Shown here piece by piece: positions 8,257-17,481 of a stretch of DNA of 64,000 bases. The DNA is from Mesorhizobium sp. (GTDB taxonomy: Bacteria > Pseudomonadota > Alphaproteobacteria > Rhizobiales > Rhizobiaceae). The translations under genes and the position numbers were made by a program. Positions within the stretch are counted from its first letter, which is position 1. Each line of letters opens with the position of its first letter. The stretch is taken from the NCBI RefSeq assembly GCF_016793485.1, contig NZ_JAEULZ010000013.1:109345-173344 (forward strand), written 5' to 3'. The notes under the pieces are model-generated. The model did no database searches, was not told the DNA's origin, and worked only from the letters and a program-made list of their open reading frames with translations.

Positions 8257-9075
8257 ATGACGGTTGGTCAGGGCCTGATGGCCGGCAAGAAGGGCCTGAT
8301 TCTCGGCGTGGCCAACAACCGCTCGATCGCCTGGGGCATCGCCAAGGCCTGCGCGCAGCACGGCGCGGAACTGGCCTTCACCTATCAGGGCGATGCGCTG
8401 AAGAAGCGCGTCGAGCCGCTGGCCGCCGAGATCGGCGCGACGGTCGCCGGTCATTGCGACGTCACCGACATGGCCAGCATCGACGCCGTTTTCGAGGGTC
8501 TGGAAAAGAAGTGGGGCAAGCTCGACTTCGTCGTCCACGCCATCGGTTTTTCCGACAAGGAGGAACTGACCGGGCGCTATGTCGACACCAGCCATGCCAA
8601 CTTCCTCAAGACCATGGACATCTCCGTCTATTCCTTCACGGCGATCGCCAAGCGCGCCGAGCGGCTGATGACGGACGGCGGCTCCCTGCTGACGATGACC
8701 TATTACGGCGCCGAGAAGGTCATGCCCAACTACAACGTCATGGGCGTCGCAAAGGCTGCCCTCGAGGCCAGCGTGAAATATCTCGCGGTCGATCTTGGTC
8801 CGAAGAACATCAGGGTCAACGCCATCTCCGCCGGCCCGATCAAGACGCTTGCCGCCTCCGGCATCGACGACTTCCGCTACATCCTCAAGTGGAACGAATA
8901 CAACGCCCCGATGCGGCGCACCGTGTCGATCGAGGAGGTCGGCGATGCCGGCTTCTATTTCCTGTCGGACCTGTCGCGCGCCGTCACCGGCGAGGTGCAT
9001 CACGTCGATTCCGGCTATCATGTCGTCGGCATGAAGGCTGTCGACGCGCCTGATATCTCGACCGTCAAGGATTGA
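8257..9075 (+). CDS. fabI: Enoyl-[acyl-carrier-protein] reductase (NADH)
   Basis: The start is placed at ATG 8257 because MTVGQGLMAGKKGLILGVAN matches the usual FabI N-terminus; an upstream in-frame ATG at 8206 would add 17 unrelated residues. The 272-residue protein shows the FabI nucleotide motif GVANNRSIAWG and the active-site Tyr and Lys in NYNVMGVAKAALE. SAGPIKTLAASGI and the late GEVHHVDSGYH are also typical. It catalyses the last reduction in each fatty acid elongation cycle. A histidine phosphatase gene follows 31 bases later on the same strand. Confidence 0.94.
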   Translation: MTVGQGLMAGKKGLILGVANNRSIAWGIAKACAQHGAELAFTYQGDALKKRVEPLAAEIGATVAGHCDVTDMASIDAVFEGLEKKWGKLDFVVHAIGFSDKEELTGRYVDTSHANFLKTMDISVYSFTAIAKRAERLMTDGGSLLTMTYYGAEKVMPNYNVMGVAKAALEASVKYLAVDLGPKNIRVNAISAGPIKTLAASGIDDFRYILKWNEYNAPMRRTVSIEEVGDAGFYFLSDLSRAVTGEVHHVDSGYHVVGMKAVDAPDISTVKD

Positions 9076-9106
9076 GCCGCGCGGTCGGTCGCGGGAAACG
9101 CCCGGC

Positions 9107-9688
9107 ATGCCGCCACTCTGTTACTTTGTCAGGCACGGGCAGACCGGCTGGAACGCGGAACTGCGTCTGCAGGGGCAGGCCGACACCGACATCACCGAAC
9201 TCGGCCGCCGGCAGGCGGCGCGCAACGGCCAGCGTCTCGCCGAATTGGTTGATGACGCGAGCGCCTTCGATTTCGTCGCGAGTCCTCTGAAACGCACCCG
9301 CGAGACGATGGAAATCGTCCGAACGGAGATGGGCCTGCAGCAGCGCGGCTATCGTGTCGACAGCCGCTTGATGGAGGTCCATTTCGGTGACTGGCAGGGC
9401 TATACCTATGCCGAACTGGAAACGATGCGGCCGGGCTCGACGGCAGCGCGTCTATCTGACAAATGGGGCTTCGTCGCGCCGGGCGGCGAAAGCTATCAGA
9501 TGCTGCTCGACCGTGTGCGCCCCTGGTTCGAGGCGCTCGACCGCCAGACGATTTGCGTCACCCATGGCGGCGTCATCCGCACGCTGTTCAAGCTGGTCGA
9601 TGACAAGCCGGTGGCGGATGTGGCGGCGATGGAGGTCCCACAGGATCGCGTCCTGCGGCTGAAGGATTCGCGGCTGGAGTGGCTGTAG
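9107..9688 (+). CDS. Histidine phosphatase family protein (phosphoglycerate mutase-like)
   Basis: The 193-residue protein carries the family signature VRHGQTGWNAELRLQG near the N-terminus, where the His forms the phospho-enzyme. The second catalytic histidine is in CVTHGGVIRTLF near residue 155. Family members include phosphatases of small metabolites and cofactor-independent mutases; the substrate cannot be told here. It is likely co-transcribed with fabI, but I see no pathway link. Confidence 0.87.
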   Translation: MPPLCYFVRHGQTGWNAELRLQGQADTDITELGRRQAARNGQRLAELVDDASAFDFVASPLKRTRETMEIVRTEMGLQQRGYRVDSRLMEVHFGDWQGYTYAELETMRPGSTAARLSDKWGFVAPGGESYQMLLDRVRPWFEALDRQTICVTHGGVIRTLFKLVDDKPVADVAAMEVPQDRVLRLKDSRLEWL

Positions 9689-9703
9689 CCCCGAAGCGCC
9701 TAG

Positions 9704-9955
9704 CTATTCCGACAGTTCCATGTCGGTGATCATGTTCTGGTCGCCTACGGTATCGTAGGCGAGAAGCACGCTCATGCCTTCCTGGATGGAGTCGATGTCG
9801 ACTTCGCCCGGCAGCTTGTAGGACTTACCGTTTTCCAGAGTGATGGTCAGGTTGTCGCGGTCAACCGATTTGATCTTGCCTTCCGCCTCGGCCGCGAAAG
9901 CGGCTGCGGAGAACATCAGGGCGGCGGCAAGGGCGCCGGCGAAAAGGCTACGCAT
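9704..9955 (-). CDS. DUF1344 small periplasmic protein
   Basis: The 83-residue protein has a signal peptide (residues 1-21, ending AFAAEAEG) and a short beta-rich domain, KIKSVDRDNLTITLENGKSY. This fits DUF1344, a family common in Hyphomicrobiales with an OB-like appearance and no assigned role. It converges on the phosphatase gene with a 15-base gap. Its promoter lies in the gene-free stretch 9956-10257. Confidence 0.82.
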   Translation of the reverse strand: MRSLFAGALAAALMFSAAAFAAEAEGKIKSVDRDNLTITLENGKSYKLPGEVDIDSIQEGMSVLLAYDTVGDQNMITDMELSE

Positions 9956-10257
9956 GATCGACCTCTCGTCATTTTTGCTTTCGTGCGGGACGGACGGGCG
10001 TCCGGCGCGAAGCAGAGCAGAAACATGGCGAATGTGTCAAAAGTTGAGCCCGGTTTTGCACCGCCTTATTTTCCGGGATCGTGCATTGGGAAGAAAGGCT
10101 AGCTGGCTCGTGTATCGGTTCGGTGGCGCGCGGGACGCAGATGACAGACAGTGCGTAACTCCGGAGAAGCTACCCCTCGTTTGACCGTCGCCGAAAAGGC
10201 CAATAGAAGGCAGCCGTCGCCGGTTTTGCCGGCAGCGCACAGCCGGTCGGGACTTTC
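9956..10257. other. Gene-free interval between DUF1344 and aroC
   Basis: The 302 bases must hold the divergent promoters of the DUF1344 gene and aroC. I see no convincing coding region. One small hairpin, GCCGG-ttttg-CCGGC at 10219-10233, lies 25 bases before the aroC start and could affect translation. No riboswitch pattern was recognised. Confidence 0.5.
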
Positions 10258-11358
10258 ATGTCGCACAACACCTTCGGGCACCTTTTCCGGGTCACCACCT
10301 GGGGCGAGAGCCACGGGCCGGCGCTCGGCTGCGTGGTCGACGGCTGCCCGCCTGGCATCCGCTTCACGCGCGAGGACGTCCAGCGCGAGCTCGATCGCCG
10401 CCGCCCGGGCCAGTCGCGCTTCGTCACCCAGCGCCGCGAGCCCGACGAGGTGAAAATCCTTTCGGGAGTGCTGGACGAGGACGGCCAGCTCATCACCACC
10501 GGTACGCCGATCTCCATGCTGATCGAGAATGTCGACCAGCGCTCCAAGGATTACGGCGACATCGCCAAACAATACCGTCCCGGTCACGCCGACTACGCCT
10601 ATGAGGCGAAGTACGGCATCCGCGACCATCGCGGCGGCGGGCGCTCCTCCGCGCGCGAGACCGCCGCGCGCGTCGCGGCCGGCGCCATCGCGCGCAGGAT
10701 CGTGCCCGGCATGGTGGTGCGCGGCGCGCTCGTCTCGATGGGCGAGAAGTCGATCGATCGCGCAAACTGGAACTGGAATTTCGTCGGCGACGCGGAAAAC
10801 CCCTTCTTCACGCCGGACCCTGCCACCGTGCCGGTCTTCGCGGACTATCTCGACGGCATACGCAAGGCCGGCTCCTCGGTCGGCGCCGTCATCGAGATCG
10901 TCGCCGAAGGCGTACCCGCCGGTCTCGGCGCGCCGATCTATGCCAAGCTCGACCAGGACATCGCTTCGGGATTGATGTCGATCAACGCAGTGAAGGGCGT
11001 GGAGATCGGCAACGGCTTCGAGGCGGCGCGTATAACCGGCGAACAGAACGCCGACGAGATGCGCAGCGGCAACGACGGCAAGCCCGTCTTCCTGTCCAAC
11101 AATGCCGGTGGCATCCTCGGCGGGATCTCGACCGGGCAGGACATCGTCGCCCGCTTCGCCGTCAAGCCGACCTCCTCCATCCTGACCCCGCGCCGCTCCA
11201 TCGACCGGGACGGTAACGACGTCGACGTCATGACCAAAGGCCGCCACGACCCTTGCGTCGGCATCCGCGCCGTACCCATCGGCGAGGCGATGGTTGCCTG
11301 CGCCATTGCCGATCATTATCTGCGGCATCGTGGACAGGTGGGAGGCAGTAGTGAATAG
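10258..11358 (+). CDS. aroC: Chorismate synthase
   Basis: The 366-residue protein is a standard chorismate synthase, the last common step of aromatic amino acid synthesis: EPSP to chorismate with reduced FMN. Visible signatures are [20 protein letters not shown] at the N-terminus, [23 protein letters not shown] in the middle, and [17 protein letters not shown] near the end. The gene ends in an unusual way: the final codons and the TAG stop lie inside the left arm of a 32-base inverted repeat (11353-11426). Confidence 0.97.
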   Translation: MSHNTFGHLFRVTTWGESHGPALGCVVDGCPPGIRFTREDVQRELDRRRPGQSRFVTQRREPDEVKILSGVLDEDGQLITTGTPISMLIENVDQRSKDYGDIAKQYRPGHADYAYEAKYGIRDHRGGGRSSARETAARVAAGAIARRIVPGMVVRGALVSMGEKSIDRANWNWNFVGDAENPFFTPDPATVPVFADYLDGIRKAGSSVGAVIEIVAEGVPAGLGAPIYAKLDQDIASGLMSINAVKGVEIGNGFEAARITGEQNADEMRSGNDGKPVFLSNNAGGILGGISTGQDIVARFAVKPTSSILTPRRSIDRDGNDVDVMTKGRHDPCVGIRAVPIGEAMVACAIADHYLRHRGQVGGSSE

Positions 11359-11426
11359 GCAATAGTGAGTAGGGAATAGTGAAGCGCCGCTTGCCTTCAC
11401 TATTCCCTACTCACTATTCCCTACTC
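11353..11426. repeat. 32-base near-perfect inverted repeat made of 7-base-like units
   Basis: The left arm (11353-11384) and right arm (11395-11426) are reverse complements with two mismatches around a 10-base loop. The inner 20 base pairs, GTGAGTAGGGAATAGTGAAG and its complement, are exact. Each arm is built from repeating units of the form ACTATTCCCT/ACTC. The stem would form a very stable hairpin between aroC and ribBX and may terminate or attenuate transcription. The left arm encodes the last codons and stop of aroC. Confidence 0.8.
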
Positions 11427-11451
11427 CCCTAGCGAGTGAAACGAGCGTCCC

Positions 11452-12546
11452 ATGCCCTACGACCAGAAGAAAATCGTTGAAGCCATCCGTGCGTTCGAGC
11501 GTGGAGAGATCGTCGTCGTCATGGACGACGACGGACGCGAGAATGAGGGCGACCTGATCGTTGCCGCGGTCCATTGCACGCCGGAGAAGATGGCCTTCAT
11601 CGTGCGCCATACATCCGGCATCGTCTGCACGCCGATGACCCGCGAAGACGCCAAGCGTCTCAGCCTCGGGGCCATGGTGGCCGACAATGATTCCGCTCAC
11701 ACCACCGCTTTCACGGTCAGCGTCGATTTCAAGCATGGCACCACCACCGGCATCTCCGCCGAGGACCGGACGCTCACCGTTCGCAACCTCGCCAATGGCA
11801 ATGTCGGCGCGTCCGATTTCACCCGGCCCGGCCATATCTTCCCGCTGATCGCGCGCGAGGGCGGCGTGCTGATGCGCTCCGGCCATACGGAAGCCGCCGT
11901 CGACCTCTGCAAGCTCGCCAACCTGCCGGCGGTCGGCGTCATCTGCGAACTCGTGAACGATGATGGCACGGTCAAGCGTGGCCCTCAGGTCACATCCTTC
12001 GCCGAGGAGCATGGTCTGAAGCAGGTGTCAGTCGCCGACCTGATCGCCTATCGCCAGCGCAAGGAGACGCTGATTGAGCGCGTCGAGACCTTCGACGTCC
12101 AGACCGTCGGCGGTAAGGCGATAGCCCACGCCTACACGCTGCCCTGGGATCCGATGCAGCACCTTGCCGTCGTCTTCGGCGACATCCGCGACGGCGAGGA
12201 CGTGCCGGTCCGCCTCCACCCTGAGGAAGTCGTGCGCGACGTTTTCGGATCCAGCCATCGGCTGGACGACATCATGAAGACGATGGGCGAGAACAGGCGC
12301 GGCGTCATCGTCTATCTTCGCGAGGGGTCGGTCGGCGTCGGTCACCGCGACCGCAACCGGCCGACGGCCAATGAGGGCCACGAGGAAGCGCTGAGGCGTG
12401 AAAGCGAGTGGCGCGAGATCGGCCTCGGCGCGCAGATACTGAAGGATCTCGGCATATCCTCCATCAAGCTGCTGGCGTCGCGCGAACGCCACTATGTCGG
12501 CATAGAGGGATTCGGCATCAGGATCACCAGCACCGAGATTATCTGA
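11452..12546 (+). CDS. ribB: 3,4-dihydroxy-2-butanone 4-phosphate synthase fused to degenerate GTP cyclohydrolase II domain (RibBX type)
   Basis: Residues 1-205 are a complete RibB domain with DDDGRENEGDL (25-35), TGISAEDRTLT and the long RPGHIFPLIAREGG segment. It makes the four-carbon riboflavin precursor from ribulose 5-phosphate. Residues 210-364 have the GTP cyclohydrolase II fold (DVFGSSHR, GLGAQILKDLG, GIEGFGI). The three zinc cysteines are missing: the usual HSxC and RCDCG read HPEE (256-259) and HRLDD (269-273). This is the RibBX arrangement known from Proteobacteria, so the second domain should not act as a cyclohydrolase. No FMN riboswitch is visible upstream. Confidence 0.93.
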   Translation: MPYDQKKIVEAIRAFERGEIVVVMDDDGRENEGDLIVAAVHCTPEKMAFIVRHTSGIVCTPMTREDAKRLSLGAMVADNDSAHTTAFTVSVDFKHGTTTGISAEDRTLTVRNLANGNVGASDFTRPGHIFPLIAREGGVLMRSGHTEAAVDLCKLANLPAVGVICELVNDDGTVKRGPQVTSFAEEHGLKQVSVADLIAYRQRKETLIERVETFDVQTVGGKAIAHAYTLPWDPMQHLAVVFGDIRDGEDVPVRLHPEEVVRDVFGSSHRLDDIMKTMGENRRGVIVYLREGSVGVGHRDRNRPTANEGHEEALRRESEWREIGLGAQILKDLGISSIKLLASRERHYVGIEGFGIRITSTEII

Positions 12547-12568
12547 CAGCGCGGCCGGAGGGGAATTC

Positions 12569-13636
12569 GTGACCGGGACATCGAAGAAGCTGCGCATCGC
12601 CGTCTTGTTCGGCGGGCGATCCTCCGAGCATGACGTCTCCGTGATGTCGGGCACCAACGTCATGCGCGCGCTCGACCCGGCGAAATATGATGCCGTTCCA
12701 ATCTTCGTCACCCGCGAGGGCCGTTGGCTGGCAAGCAGCTTTGATGATCGCGACCTGACGAAACCGACCGACGGCAACGAACTGGTGCTCGTGCCGGGCG
12801 GAGACGGGCGCTTGTTTGCGTTGCAAGCAAGTGGTGCGCAGGAATTGCCTAAAATCGACGCCCTGTTTCCCGTCCTTCACGGCCTGCATGGCGAGGACGG
12901 CTCCATCCAGGGTCTGGCGCGGGTCGCTGGCGTGCCGCTTGTCGGTTGCGATATCCTCGGTTCCGCGACCGCGCTCGACAAGGACATCGCCAAGCATCTG
13001 CTGAAGGAGGCCGGCGTGCCGGTCGCCCGCTCGCTGACGATCCGCCAGGACGCGCCTCCCGCCTTCGCCGAACTTGAGGCAGCGCTCGGCCTGCCGATCT
13101 TCATCAAGCCCGCCCGTCAAGGTTCCTCCGTCGGCGTCAGCAAGGTCACCGAGGAGGCCGGCTATGCCGACGCGCTGGCAGAGGGTTTCCGCCACGACGC
13201 CAAGCTGCTGGTCGAGGAATTCATTGACGGTCGCGAGATCGAACTGGCGGTGCTGGAAAATCCGGACGGCAGCCTGTTCGTATCGCGCCCCGGCGAGATC
13301 GCCCCGGCCGAAAGCCACGGCTTCTACACCTACGACGCCAAGTACATCGACGCCGATGGCGCGGCGATCAAGGTTCCGGCCGAACTGCCGGCAGAGGTCG
13401 AGGCCGAGCTTCGCAAGGTGTCTGCGAAAGCGTTCCGTGCGGTCGGCTGCGACGCCATGGCCCGCGTCGATTTCTTCGTCATGCGCGACATGCGTTTCGT
13501 GCTCAACGAACTGAACACCATCCCTGGCTTCACCAACATCTCCATGTACCCGAAGGCGATGGAGGCAAGCGGCGTCAGCTACCCGGAGATCATCGACCGG
13601 CTGATCGCGCACGGACTTGCCCGCAGCAAGGCGTGA
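12569..13636 (+). CDS. ddl: D-alanine--D-alanine ligase
   Basis: The 355-residue ATP-grasp protein starts at GTG 12569, preceded by ggagggga. Diagnostic segments are GGRSSEHDVSVMSG near the N-terminus, HGLHGEDGSIQG, IKPARQGSSVGVSKV in the ATP-grasp core, and NELNTIPGFT at the end. The Glu in SSEHD and the Arg/Asn of the C-terminal motifs are the substrate ligands in the family. The length fits the longer DdlA-like form. It makes the D-Ala-D-Ala dipeptide of peptidoglycan. It follows ribBX by 22 bases, so shared transcription is likely. Confidence 0.95.
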   Translation: MTGTSKKLRIAVLFGGRSSEHDVSVMSGTNVMRALDPAKYDAVPIFVTREGRWLASSFDDRDLTKPTDGNELVLVPGGDGRLFALQASGAQELPKIDALFPVLHGLHGEDGSIQGLARVAGVPLVGCDILGSATALDKDIAKHLLKEAGVPVARSLTIRQDAPPAFAELEAALGLPIFIKPARQGSSVGVSKVTEEAGYADALAEGFRHDAKLLVEEFIDGREIELAVLENPDGSLFVSRPGEIAPAESHGFYTYDAKYIDADGAAIKVPAELPAEVEAELRKVSAKAFRAVGCDAMARVDFFVMRDMRFVLNELNTIPGFTNISMYPKAMEASGVSYPEIIDRLIAHGLARSKA

Positions 13637-13708
13637 ACTCCGCCGATTGGTCTGACAAAGCCCGTTCAGGCTATACTTCCCCAACGGAAATGTGGGGCGA
13701 TTCGCGCA

Positions 13709-14686
13709 ATGTGGGATTTCGAGATCGGCAGGACGCTCGGCATCGTCATCCGTACCTGGCCCTTCGTCATTCTGCGCATCATCGTCTATTTCGGAATAAC
13801 GGTTGCCTACATCGTCGCGACCGGCGCTGGGGCAGGGGTAGGCTACGGCGTCGGCCATATCTTTGACGACGGCGGCCCGCTGAGCTTTTCCGTCTGGGGC
13901 GGCATATTCGGCTTCGGCCTCGTCTCCATGCTGCTCTTCTGGCTACGCGAATACATCCTCTACATGGTCAAGGCCGGCCATATAGCCGTCATGGTCCAAC
14001 TGATCGACGGCCGCGATGTTCCCGGCGGCCAGAGCCAGATCGCCTATGCGCAGGGTGTCGTGCGCGAGCGCTTCGTCGAGGCCAATGTGCTTTTCGTGCT
14101 CGACCAGCTCATCAAGGGTGTCGTGCGCGTCATCACAGGCCTGATCGGGGGCTTTGCAGCCGTACTGCCCATCCCCGGTCTTCAGGGCATCGCGAAGTTC
14201 GTCAATTCGGTGATCCGGATGTCGCTTACCTATGTCGACGAGATCATCCTCGGCTACAACATCCGCGTCGGCAGCACCGTTCCTTTCGAGACCGGCCGGC
14301 AAGGCGTTGTGCTCTATGCGCAGAACGGCACCACGATGCTGAAGAACGCCATCTGGCTCACCGTCATGACGTGGGTGCTCGGCGCTATCGTCTTCTTCCT
14401 GACGCTCGCTCCTGCCGCCGCCATCCTCTATGCCATGCCGGGCCAGCTTGCCGGCTGGGCCTTCGTTCTGGCCATCGTCTTCGCCTGGGCGTTCATCTCG
14501 GCCTTCGTCGAGCCGTTTGTCATTGCCGCGCTGATGCAGGTCTATTTCCGCGTCATCGAGGGGCAGGTGCCGGACCCCGAGTGGGACACCCGTCTGGCCG
14601 AGAGCTCGAAGCATTTTCGCGAACTGAAGGACAAGGCTCTGGCTTCGGTCGGCGGATCGCGCTGGGATCGCAGCCCGACAGCCTAA
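13709..14686 (+). CDS. Conserved polytopic membrane protein of unknown function
   Basis: The 325-residue protein has about six to seven hydrophobic segments, including residues 18-45, 60-80, 125-155, 220-245 and 250-275. A hydrophilic C-terminal tail ends FRELKDKALASV. The central part has an amphipathic GGFAAVLPIPGLQGIAKFVNS stretch. I do not recognise a named family. It is on the same strand between ddl and the deacetylase gene, with a 72-base gap on each side, so it could be in one transcript with either. Confidence 0.75.
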   Translation: MWDFEIGRTLGIVIRTWPFVILRIIVYFGITVAYIVATGAGAGVGYGVGHIFDDGGPLSFSVWGGIFGFGLVSMLLFWLREYILYMVKAGHIAVMVQLIDGRDVPGGQSQIAYAQGVVRERFVEANVLFVLDQLIKGVVRVITGLIGGFAAVLPIPGLQGIAKFVNSVIRMSLTYVDEIILGYNIRVGSTVPFETGRQGVVLYAQNGTTMLKNAIWLTVMTWVLGAIVFFLTLAPAAAILYAMPGQLAGWAFVLAIVFAWAFISAFVEPFVIAALMQVYFRVIEGQVPDPEWDTRLAESSKHFRELKDKALASVGGSRWDRSPTA

Positions 14687-14754
14687 GCTGTGAACATCGG
14701 GCGCGCCGGGGCGCAAGGCGTGGAAACGGCGCGCGGACGGCCCTATATCGGGGC

Positions 14755-15681
14755 ATGGTCACCCGACTTTATTCCCATCCGATCTATCTGGAGCACCTGA
14801 CGCCTTCAGGTCATCCCGAACGTCCGGATCGCCTGCGCGCCATCGAGCGGGTACTGGATGATGAGAAATTCACTGATCTCGACCGTGTCCAGGCTCCCGA
14901 AGGCGACCCGGCGACCATTCTCTACGCCCATCCGCAATCGTTCGTGGACAAGGTACGTGCCGCCATCCCAGTGGAGGGTATCGTCAAGGTCGATGCCGAC
15001 ACCTCCGTCAGCCCGAAAAGCTGGCAGGCAGCGCTCACCGCCGTCGGCGCGGCCAATGCGGCGGTCGATGACGTATTTTCCGGCGCGGCGGACAATGTCT
15101 TCGTCGCCTCGCGCCCTCCCGGCCATCACGCCGAGAAGACGACCGCCATGGGCTTCTGCCTGTTCAACAACGCGGCCATCGCCGCCCGCCACGCCCAGAA
15201 GGCGCATGGCGCCGAGCGCGTCGCCATCGTCGACTGGGACGTGCATCACGGCAACGGCACGCAGGACATCTTCTGGGACGATCCGAGCGTGCTCTATTGC
15301 TCTACCCACCAGATGCCGCTCTATCCCGGCACTGGCGCACTGGGCGAAACCGGCGTCGGCAACATCGTCAACGCGCCGCTTGCGCCCCGGACGGGCAGCG
15401 ACCTCTTCCGCGAGGCTTTTCGCACCCGCATCCTGCCGGCCATCGAAAACTTTGCGCCCGATCTGATTGTCATTTCCGCCGGCTTCGACGCCCATCACCG
15501 CGATCCGCTGGCCGAGATCAATCTGGTCGAGGACGATTTCGACTGGGCGACGGGACAATTGATGGAAAGTGCCGCGCGCGATGCAAACAGCAGGCTCGTC
15601 AGCCTGCTCGAAGGCGGCTACGATCTGCAGGGGCTGGCCTTTTCGGTCGCCGCGCATGTCGGCCGCATGATGAGAGGATAA
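14755..15681 (+). CDS. Histone deacetylase family protein (acetoin utilisation/polyamine deacetylase type)
   Basis: The start is ATG 14755 ([20 protein letters not shown]); the reading frame is open further upstream, but that part lies inside the previous gene. The 308-residue protein has the arginase/deacetylase fold with [17 protein letters not shown], the zinc-site segment [14 protein letters not shown] and [12 protein letters not shown]. These supply the two His, the Asp ligands and the active-site His pair. Bacterial members deacetylate acetylated polyamines, lysines or similar amides; the substrate is not evident. The gene xseB begins three bases after its stop codon. Confidence 0.93.
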   Translation: MVTRLYSHPIYLEHLTPSGHPERPDRLRAIERVLDDEKFTDLDRVQAPEGDPATILYAHPQSFVDKVRAAIPVEGIVKVDADTSVSPKSWQAALTAVGAANAAVDDVFSGAADNVFVASRPPGHHAEKTTAMGFCLFNNAAIAARHAQKAHGAERVAIVDWDVHHGNGTQDIFWDDPSVLYCSTHQMPLYPGTGALGETGVGNIVNAPLAPRTGSDLFREAFRTRILPAIENFAPDLIVISAGFDAHHRDPLAEINLVEDDFDWATGQLMESAARDANSRLVSLLEGGYDLQGLAFSVAAHVGRMMRG

Positions 15682-15683
15682 GC

Positions 15684-15935
15684 ATGTCCGGCGAAGCCAA
15701 TGAAGACATCAAGGCCTTTAGCTTCGAGAAGGCGCTGGAAGCGCTTGAGAAGATCGTGGACGACCTGGAACGCGGCGATGTGCCGCTCGACCAGTCGATT
15801 CGTATCTACGAGCGCGGCGAGGCGCTTAAGGCCCATTGCGACCGGCTGCTGAAGGCGGCCGAGGACCGCGTCGAGAAAATCCGGCTGTCGCGCGAAGGCA
15901 AGCCTGTCGGAACCGAGCCGCTCGACCCTGAGTAA
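15684..15935 (+). CDS. xseB: Exodeoxyribonuclease VII small subunit
   Basis: The 83-residue protein matches Xse[21 protein letters not shown] and [20 protein letters not shown], then a charged C-terminus. It binds XseA to form the single-strand-specific exonuclease VII, which trims DNA ends in repair. It starts three bases after the deacetylase stop, so both are translated from one message. The xseA partner is not in this window. Confidence 0.95.
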   Translation: MSGEANEDIKAFSFEKALEALEKIVDDLERGDVPLDQSIRIYERGEALKAHCDRLLKAAEDRVEKIRLSREGKPVGTEPLDPE

Positions 15936-16006
15936 GCGAATCCGCTTGCGCCGATACCCCGTCGGCGTCCATTCTTGACCGAAGGGAAATACAAGAAGGG
16001 CAGGGA

Positions 16007-17476
16007 ATGCGGCTTCGGTTTGGTAAACGCTACGAGGGCTTGGCGCACGGTTTCGGCTGCGCCTGTCACACACCCGCCGTCCTTGAACTCAATCGCCGGA
16101 TCTCCGCCGGTCTTGATCGCCGTTCGGTTCTGAAGGGCATCGCGGCGAGCTTTGCAGCCGTTTCGCTGGGTCAGAACGGGGCTTTTGCACAGACCGCAGG
16201 AAACCAGACGGCCGGCAAGCCGCTGCTTTTCTCGAATGTTCGCATTTTCGATGGCCGGCTGGGTTCGCTGGTCGAAGGGTCCGGCGTTCTGGTCGCCGGC
16301 GACAAGATCGAGGCGCTGGTTCCCGCCTCCCAAACCGTCACCGATGCCGATGTGATCGACTGCGGCGGTCGTGTCCTCATGCCCGGCCTGATCGATTCGC
16401 ACTGGCACGCCATGCTCGCCGCCATTCCCGAACTGGTCGCCATGACGGCCGACATACCCTACGTGCATCTCGTCGCCGCCCAACAGGCCGAGGCGACGCT
16501 CCTGCGCGGCTTCACCACGGTGCGCGATGTCGGAGGTCCTACTTTTCCGCTCAAGCGCGCCATCGACGAAGGGCGCTTCCCGGGGCCGCGCATCTTCCCG
16601 GCTGGCGCCATGATCTCGCAGACCTCCGGCCACGGCGATTTCCGCTTCCGCTATGAGGTGCCGCGCGGCTCGGGCAACGACATCACCCATGCGGAAGTCG
16701 CCGGAATATCGGCGATCGCCGATGGTGTGCCGGAAGTCCTGAGGCGAGTCCGGGAGCAGCTCATGCTCGGCGCCAGCCAGGTCAAGATCATGGTCGGCGG
16801 TGGTGTATCTTCTGCTTACGACCCGCTCGACTCGATGCAATTCCTTCCCGAGGAGATACGCGCGGCGGTCGACGCAGCTTCCGACTGGGGCACCTATGTC
16901 TGTGCCCATGTCTACACGTCGGAGGGCATCAACAGGGCCATCGACAATGGCGTGAAATGCATCGAGCACGGCCAGCTCGCCGACGAGGATACAGTGCGCA
17001 AGATGGCCGACACGGGCACGTGGTGGAGCATCCAGCCCTTTCTTGCCGACGAGGATTCCAATCCGAAAGCGGATCCCGTCCAGCGCCAGCAACAGGAGGA
17101 GATCGCGGTTGGAACCGTGCGCTCCTTCGAGCTTGGTCAGAAGTACAACGTCAGGATGGCGTGGGGTACGGACATTCTTTTCAACCCGCGCGGCACGTCG
17201 GGACAGGGTAGGCAACTCGCCAAGCTTTCGCGCTGGTTCGAAAATGCGGAGATCCTGCGAATGGCCACCAGCAACAGCGGCGACCTTCTGGCGCTGTCGG
17301 GCGCGCGCAGTCCGTATCGGGGCAAGCTCGGCGTAATCGAGCAAGGCGCTTTCGCTGACATGCTCGTCGTCGAAGGCAATCCGCTCGAAGACATCGATCT
17401 CGTCGCGGACCCTGACACCAATTTCAGGATCATCGTCAAGGATGGTCGTATCCACAAGGACACTTTGAGGGGATAG
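16007..17476 (+). CDS. Exported amidohydrolase family protein with Tat-like signal
   Basis: The 489-residue protein has an N-terminal region with LDRRSVLKGIAASFAAVSLG (about 36-55), a twin-arginine-like signal ending AFAQT. The rest is a metal-dependent amidohydrolase barrel: the entry motif DSHWH, a probable Lys ligand in QVKIMVGGG, then AHVYT, CIEHGQL and WGTDI. It resembles the Xaa-Pro dipeptidase/imidazolonepropionase-like branch. Periplasmic hydrolysis of an amide or dipeptide is inferred. The next gene, a beta-barrel, starts six bases after its stop. The ATG at 16007 is the longest start; a start nearer the twin-arginine is possible. Confidence 0.85.
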   Translation: MRLRFGKRYEGLAHGFGCACHTPAVLELNRRISAGLDRRSVLKGIAASFAAVSLGQNGAFAQTAGNQTAGKPLLFSNVRIFDGRLGSLVEGSGVLVAGDKIEALVPASQTVTDADVIDCGGRVLMPGLIDSHWHAMLAAIPELVAMTADIPYVHLVAAQQAEATLLRGFTTVRDVGGPTFPLKRAIDEGRFPGPRIFPAGAMISQTSGHGDFRFRYEVPRGSGNDITHAEVAGISAIADGVPEVLRRVREQLMLGASQVKIMVGGGVSSAYDPLDSMQFLPEEIRAAVDAASDWGTYVCAHVYTSEGINRAIDNGVKCIEHGQLADEDTVRKMADTGTWWSIQPFLADEDSNPKADPVQRQQQEEIAVGTVRSFELGQKYNVRMAWGTDILFNPRGTSGQGRQLAKLSRWFENAEILRMATSNSGDLLALSGARSPYRGKLGVIEQGAFADMLVVEGNPLEDIDLVADPDTNFRIIVKDGRIHKDTLRG

Positions 17477-17481
17477 TCGCG

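Noticed and set aside
11359-11451. FMN riboswitch upstream of ribBX
   Set aside because: The conserved RFN-element segments are not present; the interval is only 93 bases and is filled by the inverted repeat.
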